Part shown: positions 55,302-63,483 of the stretch, piece after piece
How positions within the stretch are numbered: position 1 is the stretch's first letter
Layout: each line of letters starts with the position of its first letter
Notes under the pieces: generated by a model
What the model was told of the DNA's origin: nothing
What the model saw: the letters and a program-made list of their open reading frames with translations, nothing else
The model's database searches: none
NCBI RefSeq assembly: GCF_030519375.1
Contig: NZ_JAUMKB010000007.1
Coordinates: 124,001-188,000 of the forward strand
From: Mucilaginibacter tolerans
GTDB lineage: Bacteria; Bacteroidota; Bacteroidia; Sphingobacteriales; Sphingobacteriaceae
Direction of reading: 5' to 3'
Length of the DNA: 64,000 nucleotides
Program-made: the position numbers and the translations under genes

Positions 55302-55757
55302 TTACTTAATTAATTTATAGTCTTGAGTATCTGAATACTCATCGGTCATCCATTGACAAACATATCGTTTTTCATCCCAGGAAATAACTCTAACTAATAT
55401 CTGTGACGATGAAGACTTATCATTGTTTTTTAATGTTTGTTCATCGATTAGACCGAAAGTGTCTGGCGAAACGATATCCCATGTTAAGAATCGCCTTAAA
55501 TCTATATTTCCTTTATTGTCAGTATAGTCCATTGAAGTTTTAGTCCTTTTAAATGTTGTTGCTGCCCCATTTGTAGAGGCAAATTGCCCGGTTTTTATAT
55601 ATTCAGGAACAGATACCTTGTCCGAATACGGACAATTAAACCATATGTCGGAAATATTCGCGTTTAAATCAATTGTTCGCAGTTCTAATGTTTGTAAGTC
55701 CTTGGAATTAGCAAATGTGTTTACGATATAGGAATTGACGGAATGTGTTATTTTGAT
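55302..55757 (-). pseudogene. Start-less open frame, hypothetical protein remnant
   Basis: An open frame of about 151 codons ends at a stop at 55302-55304 and is bounded upstream by TGA at 55758-55760. It contains no ATG, GTG or TTG before an internal ATG at codon 76. The part before that ATG looks like real protein sequence (for example W-F-N-C-P-Y-S-D-K-V and P-E-Y-I-K-T-G-Q-F), so the gene has probably lost its N-terminus. A non-canonical start (ATC or ATA) cannot be excluded. I do not recognise the family. Confidence 0.45.
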
Positions 55758-55795
55758 TCAAATGTTTTTAGAGATAACAAAGGATTAAAGATTTT

Positions 55796-55830
55796 AAAAA
55801 ATAAGACCCATCGAATGGGCCTTATTTTTT
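55796..55830. terminator. Bidirectional terminator
   Basis: AAAAAATAAGACCCAT and ATGGGCCTTATTTTTT form a stem with one mismatch. A-rich and T-rich flanks make it symmetrical, so it can terminate on both strands. It lies after the HAD gene and before the start-less frame. Confidence 0.8.
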
Positions 55831-55853
55831 CATCAGTCATTTTGATTGATGAA

Positions 55854-56327
55854 TCAATGATATTGATAGGCGCTTTTCTGCAAAATAGAAATGGCTTCAT
55901 CGGCGAGGTCATCGGTAAGTCCGATAGACGGGCTAGTTAATACCAAGTTGTGTTTAATGTTTTCCGGCAAGCCATTTAACATTTTGTCGTCGTCTATAAT
56001 GACAAATTCTTCATTAGGCATACGCTTTTTTGTATACCATTGTAATATTTCATCCTTACGACTTGTCAGCAAGCTGTTGGTAGTCAACCGGTGCACGCGT
56101 TTCGGATTAATTCCTCTCGATTTTAACAAGTCCTTCCACTGGGCAACTTTATATTTCGACTTATGCGAAGTCGTTAATAAAACAGATGCATTTGTTTCAG
56201 ACAGGATTCGCTGAAGTGCTTTTACTGACCTTGAATTAAACATAGGAAAGCCATCTTCCATAAATTCCGGTTTTTTCCAGGAGTTCGCAGGAACTAATAC
56301 ACCATCTATGTCTAATAAAATCAACAT
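55854..56327 (-). CDS. HAD-superfamily phosphatase-like protein
   Basis: The 157-residue cytosolic protein starts with the HAD motif L-L-D6-I-D8-G-V-L, continues with L-L-T-T-S-H and has the D-D-D motif in F-V-I-I-D-D-D-K-M-L. It resembles the HAD domain associated with Swiss-army-knife RNA-repair proteins. It follows the ParB-like gene by 23 nt on the same strand, so they are probably co-expressed. The substrate (nucleotide or RNA end phosphate) is an inference. Confidence 0.8.
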   Translation of the reverse strand: MLILLDIDGVLVPANSWKKPEFMEDGFPMFNSRSVKALQRILSETNASVLLTTSHKSKYKVAQWKDLLKSRGINPKRVHRLTTNSLLTSRKDEILQWYTKKRMPNEEFVIIDDDKMLNGLPENIKHNLVLTSPSIGLTDDLADEAISILQKSAYQYH

Positions 56328-56350
56328 GATACAAATTTACAACTAATTAT

Positions 56351-56737
56351 TCATCTTGAAGTGATTTGCTTTACAAATTCGATTTCCAGTTTATTGTATT
56401 TCGCGTCCAATTCGTTTAGATAATCAATTTTCGCTGGAGTGTCCCAATCGTCTTCGACAAATCTCACCAAATCCCAGGAAATTGGTTCAGTTGCAGATGT
56501 CGAGTTAGTAGGTACTTTCCCTAATTTATGATTTATGGTCAAAGCGCTTAGGTATCGATGATGTCCATCAATAATTAAATTTTCACACACTTTAATCTCG
56601 TCAAATTTGATGCCATGTAACATCTTTTGACACATCCTGAAAATGATGGGAATACACAACTTAGTTTGTGTAGCCATCAATGGAATATCATGTGATGTTA
56701 TAAATTCTGCTATAGATTCAGCTGTAATATCTTGCAT
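56351..56737 (-). CDS. Small ParB-like nuclease-fold protein
   Basis: The 128-residue protein contains L-I-I-D-G-H-H-R-Y-L-S-A-L, the ParB/sulfiredoxin-fold signature, in an isolated domain, and ends D-D-W-D-T-P-A-K-I-D-Y-L-N-E-L. It lacks the DNA-binding parts of true ParB, so chromosome partitioning is unlikely. Similar proteins occur in variable regions of Bacteroidota genomes from memory. It is transcribed with the HAD gene. Confidence 0.78.
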   Translation of the reverse strand: MQDITAESIAEFITSHDIPLMATQTKLCIPIIFRMCQKMLHGIKFDEIKVCENLIIDGHHRYLSALTINHKLGKVPTNSTSATEPISWDLVRFVEDDWDTPAKIDYLNELDAKYNKLEIEFVKQITSR

Positions 56738-56842
56738 CTTCGTTTAAATGGTGAAATCAAAAGTAATTCTTTTAGTTACCCTTCATTCGGCAAGAATCGG
56801 GAAAAGGCTTAACCTTTCGAAATTAAGGCATTAACTTGATTC

Positions 56843-57481
56843 TTAGGGCTCACTGTTATAGGCTACGCCCGGAATTTCTTTGCATAATCCCTGTTTTAAC
56901 AGGTTTAAAGTTTCTTGAAGTTGTCCCGTATCCTTCATACTTATTTCCTTTTTATCAGGATGGTTAAGATTTACCAGAAATATTGACTTCTTATAAGTGC
57001 CATTTTCCAGTTGATTCTGATACCATATTACCCCCTTAATATTTGATAATACTAGTCCATAAAATGCTCTAGCTTTAAAGAGTATGTTTTTATCCTCAAG
57101 ATCCCGTTCAGTTCCCGGTAACGAATAGTTATTTTCGCCGCTCTCAACTTTCAGTGGGCCATCTGCCGGAGAACAAATGTAAATCGAGATATTTGCGTCG
57201 CATTCATCACAATCACGCCCACTTAGAATTAGAAATGGGGCCTTATTTCCATTGGGTACTTGTCCTATATATTTTAGCTCGTATAGACTTGTTTTGAATT
57301 GTTTGCCATTTTTAAAATACAGCTTATTTCCCGTTATTTTTTCGAAATCCCAGATTTGCTTTTTGGCATCAATCTGTTGTTCAATGAGTTGTGTTCCCAT
57401 TGGCTTTTGGGTATAATCTTTCATGTTAAGAGAGCAAACGCTGTAACAAACAAGGAGAATTTTATCTAAGTGAAGTATCAT
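56843..57481 (-). CDS. Hypothetical exported protein with a CDEC motif
   Basis: I do not recognise this 212-residue protein. The first 18 residues (L-H-L-D-K-I-L-L-V-C-Y-S-V-C-S) resemble a signal or lipoprotein leader. The body is beta-rich, with S-G-R-D-C-D-E-C-D-A-N near residue 90 and a C-terminal Cys near 200. An alternative Met at 57424 would lose the leader. It stands alone in the accessory stretch. Confidence 0.6.
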   Translation of the reverse strand: MILHLDKILLVCYSVCSLNMKDYTQKPMGTQLIEQQIDAKKQIWDFEKITGNKLYFKNGKQFKTSLYELKYIGQVPNGNKAPFLILSGRDCDECDANISIYICSPADGPLKVESGENNYSLPGTERDLEDKNILFKARAFYGLVLSNIKGVIWYQNQLENGTYKKSIFLVNLNHPDKKEISMKDTGQLQETLNLLKQGLCKEIPGVAYNSEP

Positions 57482-57697
57482 GAGTAATTACTTTTCAAGT
57501 TAGGCCGAAGATATGATGGTATGTTTTGTCTCGCAAGCATTGTAACTACCTATTCGAACTAGACTTCGAATCTTCTCCAGTCAGATTTTGGGAGGGGTTA
57601 CAAAGGAACTTCATAATACAGGCGATGTTATATGCAGTTTGAAGTAAGCATACCATGCAGGCCAACTATGTTTGTGGATGATATTATTTAATTCCTG

Positions 57698-57853
57698 TTG
57701 TTGCTTATTTGTTACTTCTCGATTGTAACTATTTGTAAACCATAGCAATATTCAATTCCTGCCATTTGGGCAAAAGTAAATAAATTTTAAAGGGATGACC
57801 GAAAATCCTTTCTGAAGAGTACAGTTGGAAGGTGTTATTATAACATTACCGCT
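57698..57853. repeat. Dispersed repeat, copy A (about 155 bp)
   Basis: This copy shares about 80 percent identity by eye with copy B at 59447-59600, from TTGTTGCTTATTTG to CATTACCGCT, including GCAAAAGTAAATAAATTTTAAAG and AAGAGTACAGTT. The gap 57482-58019 (538 bp) contains this copy and otherwise only AT-rich DNA with a small CGGTTTTTAAAACCG hairpin. Confidence 0.8.
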
Positions 57854-58019
57854 GGTTTTGTGGTGTTTTTGGCGGGATTTTTTCGAGATAATATTGGTTA
57901 AAATCGATGTTAAAATATTGTAATCGCGGTTTTTAAAACCGTTTAAGAGATGTCTTTTAAAATTAGGTTTTTTTTATTTTGTCCCGTTCTGACATGTCTT
58001 TTCTGAAAAGTAACCGAAA

Positions 58020-59192
58020 TTAACCCGCATCTTCAGAGATATTTTGCCAGCTAAGAACGTTATACTTTGTTCTTTTTTCATTTTCGCTTCCACCATAGAT
58101 CAGCGTCTTATTAACTTGTGCAGGGGCTGCAATTTCTTCAAACCGATCCATTTCTTTGAATAAGGCTGTACTTATGGTTTGCGTTGCCTTGATCTCAAAA
58201 ATAGAAAAGCCTGGTCCTTTTTTCATGAGCAGATCAACCTCATGGGCGTTGCTATCCTGCCAGAAATAATAATCCAGATGAAGGTATAGATGATGGTTTT
58301 GCTTTTGGTATTCAGCCAATATCATATTTTCAAAGACGTGCCCTTTCAACCGGTTTTCTTCCAGTTCTTCAGCATTTCTTAGTCCCAATAAATGAGTAAG
58401 CAATCCCGTATCATAAAAATATAATTTAGGGCTTTTAATCAAGCGTTTGTTAAAGTTTTGATGATATGGCTGTAAAAGGAATACTATATAACTGCTTTCA
58501 AGGATCGACAGCCAGGCTTTGGCTGTGTTATGAGAGATATCACATTCGCTAGCTAAGGCACTGAAATTCAACAACTGTCCAGCGCGACCTGCACACAAAC
58601 TTAAAAAGGTACGGAATAGCTTCAGGTCTCTTATGTTCATTAGTTCTGTTACATCCTTTTCTATGTATGTTTGAATATAATTGGCGTAAAAAATAGCCGG
58701 GTCAATGTCCCTGTCAAATATGGCCGGATAAAACCCCTTGATGCTTGCCTGTGTATAAGAATTTGACGACAAGCCGGGTTGTTTTAGCTCCGTAAAATCT
58801 AAAGGCAGTAATTTAAATAGGGCAACCCTACCTGCCAACGTTTGAGTTATACTGTTTAATAAATGGAAATTCTGAGAACCAGATAGTATGTATTGCCCCA
58901 TTATTTTAGATTCATCAACCCTGCCTTGTATATAAGAAAACAACGCCGGTACTCGTTGCACCTCGTCGAAAATAACTTTCTGATCGTACTGATTCAAAAA
59001 ACCGATGGGGTCATCCAGGGCAAACGAACGCGTGTTGGGATTCTCCAAACTGACATACTTATAGTCGCTGAAAATCTCTTTTAGCAAAGTGGTTTTACCG
59101 GATTGTCTCGGCCCTGTAACTGCTAGTACCGGAAATTTACTTTGTTGTGCTTTTATTACAGGTGCAATTTGCCTTTGAATAAATTTGCTCAT
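58020..59192 (-). CDS. AAA ATPase of the DUF4143 type
   Basis: The 390-residue protein belongs to the archaeal-type AAA ATPase plus DUF4143 group. Walker A is G27-P-R-Q-S-G-K33-T34, Walker B is V-I-F-D-E-V-Q-R-V-P, and the C-terminal half contains E-V-D-L-L, typical of DUF4143. These are frequent in mobile or variable regions and their function is unsettled. Three 22-bp direct repeats lie just upstream, and copies A and B of the dispersed repeat flank it. Confidence 0.9.
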   Translation of the reverse strand: MSKFIQRQIAPVIKAQQSKFPVLAVTGPRQSGKTTLLKEIFSDYKYVSLENPNTRSFALDDPIGFLNQYDQKVIFDEVQRVPALFSYIQGRVDESKIMGQYILSGSQNFHLLNSITQTLAGRVALFKLLPLDFTELKQPGLSSNSYTQASIKGFYPAIFDRDIDPAIFYANYIQTYIEKDVTELMNIRDLKLFRTFLSLCAGRAGQLLNFSALASECDISHNTAKAWLSILESSYIVFLLQPYHQNFNKRLIKSPKLYFYDTGLLTHLLGLRNAEELEENRLKGHVFENMILAEYQKQNHHLYLHLDYYFWQDSNAHEVDLLMKKGPGFSIFEIKATQTISTALFKEMDRFEEIAAPAQVNKTLIYGGSENEKRTKYNVLSWQNISEDAG

Positions 59193-59222
59193 AAATTATA
59201 AATTTAAACAAAATTACCAATT

Positions 59223-59288
59223 ACTTACAATTTACATGACTTCCGATTACAAAATACATGACATGTACTTACAATTTACATAATCCTA
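59223..59288. repeat. Three 22-bp direct repeats (operator-like)
   Basis: Units start at 59223, 59245 and 59267 with an exact period of 22 bp, about two helical turns. The shared core is TTACAAWWTACAT. They lie 30-96 nt upstream of the DUF4143 ATPase start, where an operator or regulatory site would be. Confidence 0.75.
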
Positions 59289-59446
59289 AATCACCCTCAA
59301 GCAAGCGATAATCTATTACATAAGTCTATAGTCTCTTGTTGCTTGATCAATTAAAAGGATACAATTTGTTTTCTAAATTTGAAAGTAGCTAAAGTCGCTG
59401 CCTCATATGAAAGATGACTGATTAAATTATGCAAGTCCTTAGCCCT

Positions 59447-59600
59447 TTGTTACTTATTTGTCGCTTATAAATTGTAACTATTTGCAAATCAGCGGAATGT
59501 TCGACGCCGGACATCCGGCAAAAGTAAATAAATTTTAAAGGGGTGACGGAAAATCCTTTCCGAAGAGTACAGTTAGAGGTGTTATTATAACATTACCGCT
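59447..59600. repeat. Dispersed repeat, copy B (about 154 bp)
   Basis: This copy aligns end to end with copy A at 57698-57853, with a few base changes and small gaps. The 472-bp gap from 59193 to 59664 contains this copy and the 22-bp repeats, with no gene. Confidence 0.8.
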
Positions 59601-59664
59601 TTATCACTGATTGCGGAGGTTGTTGTAAGACGCAGCAGAATAAACAATCGAGTGCGGCGATCGG

Positions 59665-60078
59665 TTATAAAAAATGAATCAATTCATCAGGAGGTAAAAC
59701 AGTAACGCCGGCGTCTTTAAAATCCTTTATGTTCCTGGTTACAATAAAATCTAAGCTTTTGATGGAACCTGCCGCAAATATTTGGATAGCGTCTTCAAAA
59801 TCTTTATGGTTTGATAAAAGGCTTTTTTTAATAATAGATAAATCAATTGAAATAATGTCAATGAAATCCAATAGAGAATATAAAACCACTCTTAGTTCTT
59901 TCTCGCCCATATATTTTTTTAATAGGTAGTGCGTCGTGGCATAAGAATGAGAAGAAGTGAATAATTTAGCTTTATGTTTTTCGGCTAAGTCGAAGATCGA
60001 TACCGCAAACTTACTAAACGGGGGCCTATCGGCTAATAAATCTATGTGGATGTTTGTATCACCAAATACATTCCTCAT
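59665..60078 (-). CDS. PIN-domain toxin (VapC-like)
   Basis: The 137-residue protein starts G-D7-T-N and has the later acidic set D93-F-E95-D96 and T-R-N-I-K-D119-F, all typical of PIN endoribonucleases. It is likely the toxin of a toxin-antitoxin pair. Its ATG overlaps the end of the antitoxin frame (ATGA). All visible catalytic residues are intact. Confidence 0.88.
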   Translation of the reverse strand: MRNVFGDTNIHIDLLADRPPFSKFAVSIFDLAEKHKAKLFTSSHSYATTHYLLKKYMGEKELRVVLYSLLDFIDIISIDLSIIKKSLLSNHKDFEDAIQIFAAGSIKSLDFIVTRNIKDFKDAGVTVLPPDELIHFL

Positions 60079-60320
60079 AAGTGTTTGTTTTCAAAATAAG
60101 TATTCAATTCTTTGTTTTCATCAAAGTCGGCTGGAAGCTTAACAGAACCTATTAGTCTTTTTAGCTAAGGGGAAATCTGTCCAGTATCTTTATGCTCTTC
60201 AGTAAGTGTTTCAAGATATTTCACTATAAGTTCGGATAAACTTCTGCCCGTTTGTTTGGCGTACGACTTAGCTTTCTTAATTACGTCTTCTTTAACACTC
60301 AATGTAAGCTTTGTTGTCAT
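60075..60320 (-). pseudogene. DUF6364-like antitoxin interrupted by a nonsense codon
   Basis: Starting at 60320 the frame reads M-T-T-K-L-T-L-S-V-K and continues to codon 51. Codon 52 is TAG at 60165-60167. The same frame then continues 29 more residues (L-K-R-L-I-G-S-V-K-L-P-A-D-F) to a TGA at 60075-60077, overlapping the toxin start. The N-terminal part resembles the ribbon-helix-helix antitoxin; the part after the stop resembles the toxin-binding tail of relatives from memory. The stop is in-frame, with no frameshift. Confidence 0.75.
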
Positions 60321-60539
60321 GGCATGTGTCTTTATGACAGAGATACTTGGGGGAAATCAAAAAATAATTGTTTCATTGGGGTCTCAAGAGTGTTTCACGC
60401 CAGTTTGTGTTACTGTTGGCTTTGAAAACAACCTAGCGAATTGAAAATCGACCAACCAGGAGCCATACCTTGGGAAAACGATCCACATATGGGCCATGAT
60501 TACAGGCCAGGCCGTAAATGATAGATACCCTGCAATCGT

Positions 60540-60630
60540 TTGTTGCCTATTTGTGATTTTCAGAAGGTAACTATTTGTAAATCATTGCAATATTCAATTC
60601 CGGCCATGTTTATTGTGGCGCAAAAATAAG
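60540..60630. repeat. Dispersed repeat, copy C (partial)
   Basis: The first 68 bp (TTGTTGCCTATTTGTG to ATTCAATTCCGGCCAT) match copies A and B; after that the similarity fades. The 365-bp gap from 60321 to 60685 holds this copy and no gene I can support. Confidence 0.65.
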
Positions 60631-60685
60631 CTAAGAGTTGAATAAATGGGCAATTTTAAGACAACTCATGCTTGCACAATGATTT

Positions 60686-61066
60686 TTATTTTATAAAACC
60701 GCTGTAAGGTTTATTCCTAAGCATAACCCAGGTACGATCATAAGATACAACATAATGTATTATAACGACAGCACCCATTATTAAACTTAATGTTGAATAG
60801 CCAAGATCATACAATGCCCAGCTTGCGAAGCCGAACAGGCCTAACTCCAATAATAAACGAAGGATTCCGGGAACGGCAACAGGCGCTGGTTTTGGGTCAT
60901 TGGGTATACGGAATACGCCCCATAAAGTAGCTGCCGCAATGGGTAAACCTGTTGCAGCGATATATCGCGATATCCCGCTTAAATGCCAGCCCCAGCAGCC
61001 TAACGCTGTCAGCATAGCAATTTCTAATAAGAACCTTACAGTAAGATTTATGGGGTTTGTATTCAT
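60686..61066 (-). CDS. YrdB-like DUF2568 membrane protein
   Basis: The 126-residue protein has four helices and resembles the YrdB/DUF2568 family, with A-T-L-W-G-V-F-R-I-P-N-D-P-K-P-A-P-V in the central loop and R-L-L-L-E-L-G-L-F after it. Its function is unknown. The 210-bp gap upstream has no clear feature. Confidence 0.85.
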   Translation of the reverse strand: MNTNPINLTVRFLLEIAMLTALGCWGWHLSGISRYIAATGLPIAAATLWGVFRIPNDPKPAPVAVPGILRLLLELGLFGFASWALYDLGYSTLSLIMGAVVIIHYVVSYDRTWVMLRNKPYSGFIK

Positions 61067-61277
61067 AGCGAGATTAAGGTAATATTTTCAAGTTTAAATT
61101 TTGGTTAAATCTTTTAAAAAGGCAACCATTTCATAAAACGCGCCGTGTTAAAAAAGAGCATTCCCCAATAGCTCATTTACAATCAAGTATAAAAGGGAAG
61201 GAGGTGTAGTTAGAAACAATTAAATACACTTAAAACTAAATCTCAGAAATAATTTATAAACCATAATTATATAACCA

Positions 61278-62336
61278 ATGAAAAATCTAATGAAAATCAG
61301 AGTTCTGCTGGCAGTACTTATTGCGATCCCATGTTTCTATTCTTGTATGAAGGATCATAATCTCGGGAAAAGAATTGAAGTAGACCAGGTAAATCTTGTT
61401 TCGGACACTATCGGTTTTGGCGCCGCCAGAACTGACACCAATCTTAATAATGCCTGGGGCATCGCAGCGGCACCCGGCGGGCCCCTTTGGATATCGTCCA
61501 ACCACAAAGGTGTTAGTGTTGTTTACAGTAAAACAGGTCAGACGCTAAAGGATCCGGTTACAATTCCTTCTATTGCTTTAGGACAGACTGGAGCTCCTAC
61601 AGGGGTTATTTTTAATGGCACAGCAGACTTCGGAGCAAATAAATTTATTTTTGCCAGTGAAGACGGAATAGTTGCTGGGTGGAGCTCGGGAAATTCCGCC
61701 ACCACTGTTGCTGACAGATCTTCATTTAATGCAGTTTACAAAGGCATTGCAATGGCTAATGATGGAACAGCCAATTTTCTTTATTTGACTAATTTTAAAG
61801 GAGGTAAAATTGACGTTTTTGACAAAAATTTTAATTACGTAACCGATAAGCCCTTTATGGATCCCGGTGTCCCTGCCGGCTTTGCACCGTTTAATATTGT
61901 AAATATTGGCGGGAAATTGTACGTTTCTTATGCGAAACTGAAAGGGCCCGATAATATGGACGATCAGGCGGGGCCGGGCAACGGGTACGTCGATATCTTT
62001 ACTCCCGGTGGCATTCTCGTAAAACGCTTTGCTTCTCAAGGTAAACTCAATTCTCCATGGGGCATAGCCCTTGCCCCTGCTGGATTTGGCGATGAAAAGC
62101 AGTCGACAATTTTAATTGGCAATTTTGGCGATGGCCGGATCAATATTTTTGATCTGCAGGGACATTTTGAAGGTCAGTTGCAAAGCAAAGGGCAAGCTTT
62201 GACCATCGACGGTTTATGGGATATCGACTTTCTCGAAAATAATATGCCGGGCGGGAACTCAACCGACCCATTATTTTTTACAGCTGGTCCCAACGAAGAA
62301 GGACATGGGCTTTTTGGCTATGTCCAGAAAAAATAG
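61278..62336 (+). CDS. TIGR03118-family secreted protein
   Basis: The 352-residue protein has a lipoprotein signal (Y-S-C-M-K) and a beta-propeller-like body with N-A-W-G-I-A-A, G-S-G-N-S-like turns and repeated W-G-I-A-L-A-P. It fits TIGR03118, a family of unknown role often found outside the cell. No neighbour suggests a partner. Confidence 0.85.
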   Translation: MKNLMKIRVLLAVLIAIPCFYSCMKDHNLGKRIEVDQVNLVSDTIGFGAARTDTNLNNAWGIAAAPGGPLWISSNHKGVSVVYSKTGQTLKDPVTIPSIALGQTGAPTGVIFNGTADFGANKFIFASEDGIVAGWSSGNSATTVADRSSFNAVYKGIAMANDGTANFLYLTNFKGGKIDVFDKNFNYVTDKPFMDPGVPAGFAPFNIVNIGGKLYVSYAKLKGPDNMDDQAGPGNGYVDIFTPGGILVKRFASQGKLNSPWGIALAPAGFGDEKQSTILIGNFGDGRINIFDLQGHFEGQLQSKGQALTIDGLWDIDFLENNMPGGNSTDPLFFTAGPNEEGHGLFGYVQKK

Positions 62337-62478
62337 TAAATGAAATAACCCCGGTTAATCTCACCCCAACCGGGATTATTTGCATAAAAATAATGATCAA
62401 TTAAAGCGTGCATTTATAAAACAATCAAATATTCAGGTAACTTTGCGGCAGGATTTTGATTTGCCCCGGGAATTTCAT

Positions 62479-63456
62479 ATGCGTATTATTGCCATAGCCT
62501 TGTTGCTTTTTACTTTTCTGGCCGGTAATACTTATGCGCGACAGAATTCATCTGCTCTGCAAGGTAATGATACCTCTGCATCCGGAAGCAACCCCAACCG
62601 CCTGCCATTTCTTGATTCAGTAGCTTTGGCGATGCAGCAACGTGAACAGTTTGTTTCCGATTCGCTGGCTACTATTTATATCCGCCCGGCCGATCCGCTA
62701 CGTCGCAACTTGCTTGTAGACACTTTGCTAAAAACCAATTTATATAAAGGGCATAACAATTTTCTCGATATCCCTCATGTATCCAAAAATCTGTTGAAAG
62801 AGGGGCATTCACGCAAAACCCGCGACCAGTGGGTTATTGTTACCATTATCGGTTTGTTATTATATACCGGTTTGTTAAATCGCATAATGAGTAAGGATGT
62901 CGAAAGCGTGTGGCAATCGTTCTATAGCAAACGCGTGCTCTCGCAGGTTGGGAAAGAAGAAAGCATCATTAATGCCTGGACTTTTGTAGCCCTGTTTTTG
63001 TTATTTGGGTTGATATTCGGACTATTTCTGTATCAACTGGCACAATATAAAGGCGTTTATTATAGCATTAACGGTGTGCGGCTTTTTGTGTCCTTTTCTC
63101 TAATTATCCTGATAGCGCTGGCCATTAAGTTCCTGATTGTTAAATTCCTGGGTTTTGTTTTCAATATAAACAAACTGGTTACCGAATACTTGTCAACGTT
63201 GTATCTTACTTATTTTAATATAGGCTTTGTTTTTTTGCCGGTTACAGTGTGTTTTTGCCTGTTGACAGCCGAGTTGATCAATTACATCCTATGGATTGCA
63301 CTGGTTTTGGCAGTGGTGATATTTATATGGCAGTATTTGCGCAGCAGCGTGAATATCGTTTCTAATATTCTATTTCATAAGTTTTATTTAATTGTGTATC
63401 TTTGTGCCCTCGAAATTTGCCCTATTTTGATTTTGATAAAGGCGCTAAACATATAG
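62479..63456 (+). CDS. DUF4271 membrane protein
   Basis: The product (about 325 residues from the ATG at 62479) has a signal peptide ending Y-A-R-Q, a polar periplasmic part (about 25-125) and about seven helices in the C-terminal half. The pattern matches DUF4271, which in Bacteroidota usually precedes uroporphyrinogen-III synthase, as here. I moved the start 33 codons in from the longest ORF, to the signal peptide. The function is unknown; context suggests an envelope role linked to heme. Confidence 0.88.
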   Translation: MRIIAIALLLFTFLAGNTYARQNSSALQGNDTSASGSNPNRLPFLDSVALAMQQREQFVSDSLATIYIRPADPLRRNLLVDTLLKTNLYKGHNNFLDIPHVSKNLLKEGHSRKTRDQWVIVTIIGLLLYTGLLNRIMSKDVESVWQSFYSKRVLSQVGKEESIINAWTFVALFLLFGLIFGLFLYQLAQYKGVYYSINGVRLFVSFSLIILIALAIKFLIVKFLGFVFNINKLVTEYLSTLYLTYFNIGFVFLPVTVCFCLLTAELINYILWIALVLAVVIFIWQYLRSSVNIVSNILFHKFYLIVYLCALEICPILILIKALNI

Positions 63457-63483
63457 GAATTAGATTTTTATATATTACAGATT

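Noticed and set aside
55743..55940. 65-codon plus-strand frame over the terminator and HAD gene
   Set aside because: It runs through the bidirectional terminator and is antisense to the HAD gene.
56351..56737. ParB-like gene as chromosome partition protein
   Set aside because: It is too short and has no helix-turn-helix or partner parA nearby.
59223..59288. 22-bp repeats as a CRISPR array
   Set aside because: The 22-bp units are directly abutting, with no spacer; the location before a gene fits an operator better.
60256..60444. Plus-strand open frame over the antitoxin start
   Set aside because: It is antisense to the antitoxin frame and extends into gene-free DNA; no protein features.
61137..61180. 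Possible terminator before the TIGR03118 gene
   Set aside because: Only GAGC/GCTC (4 bp) can pair, with no T tract.
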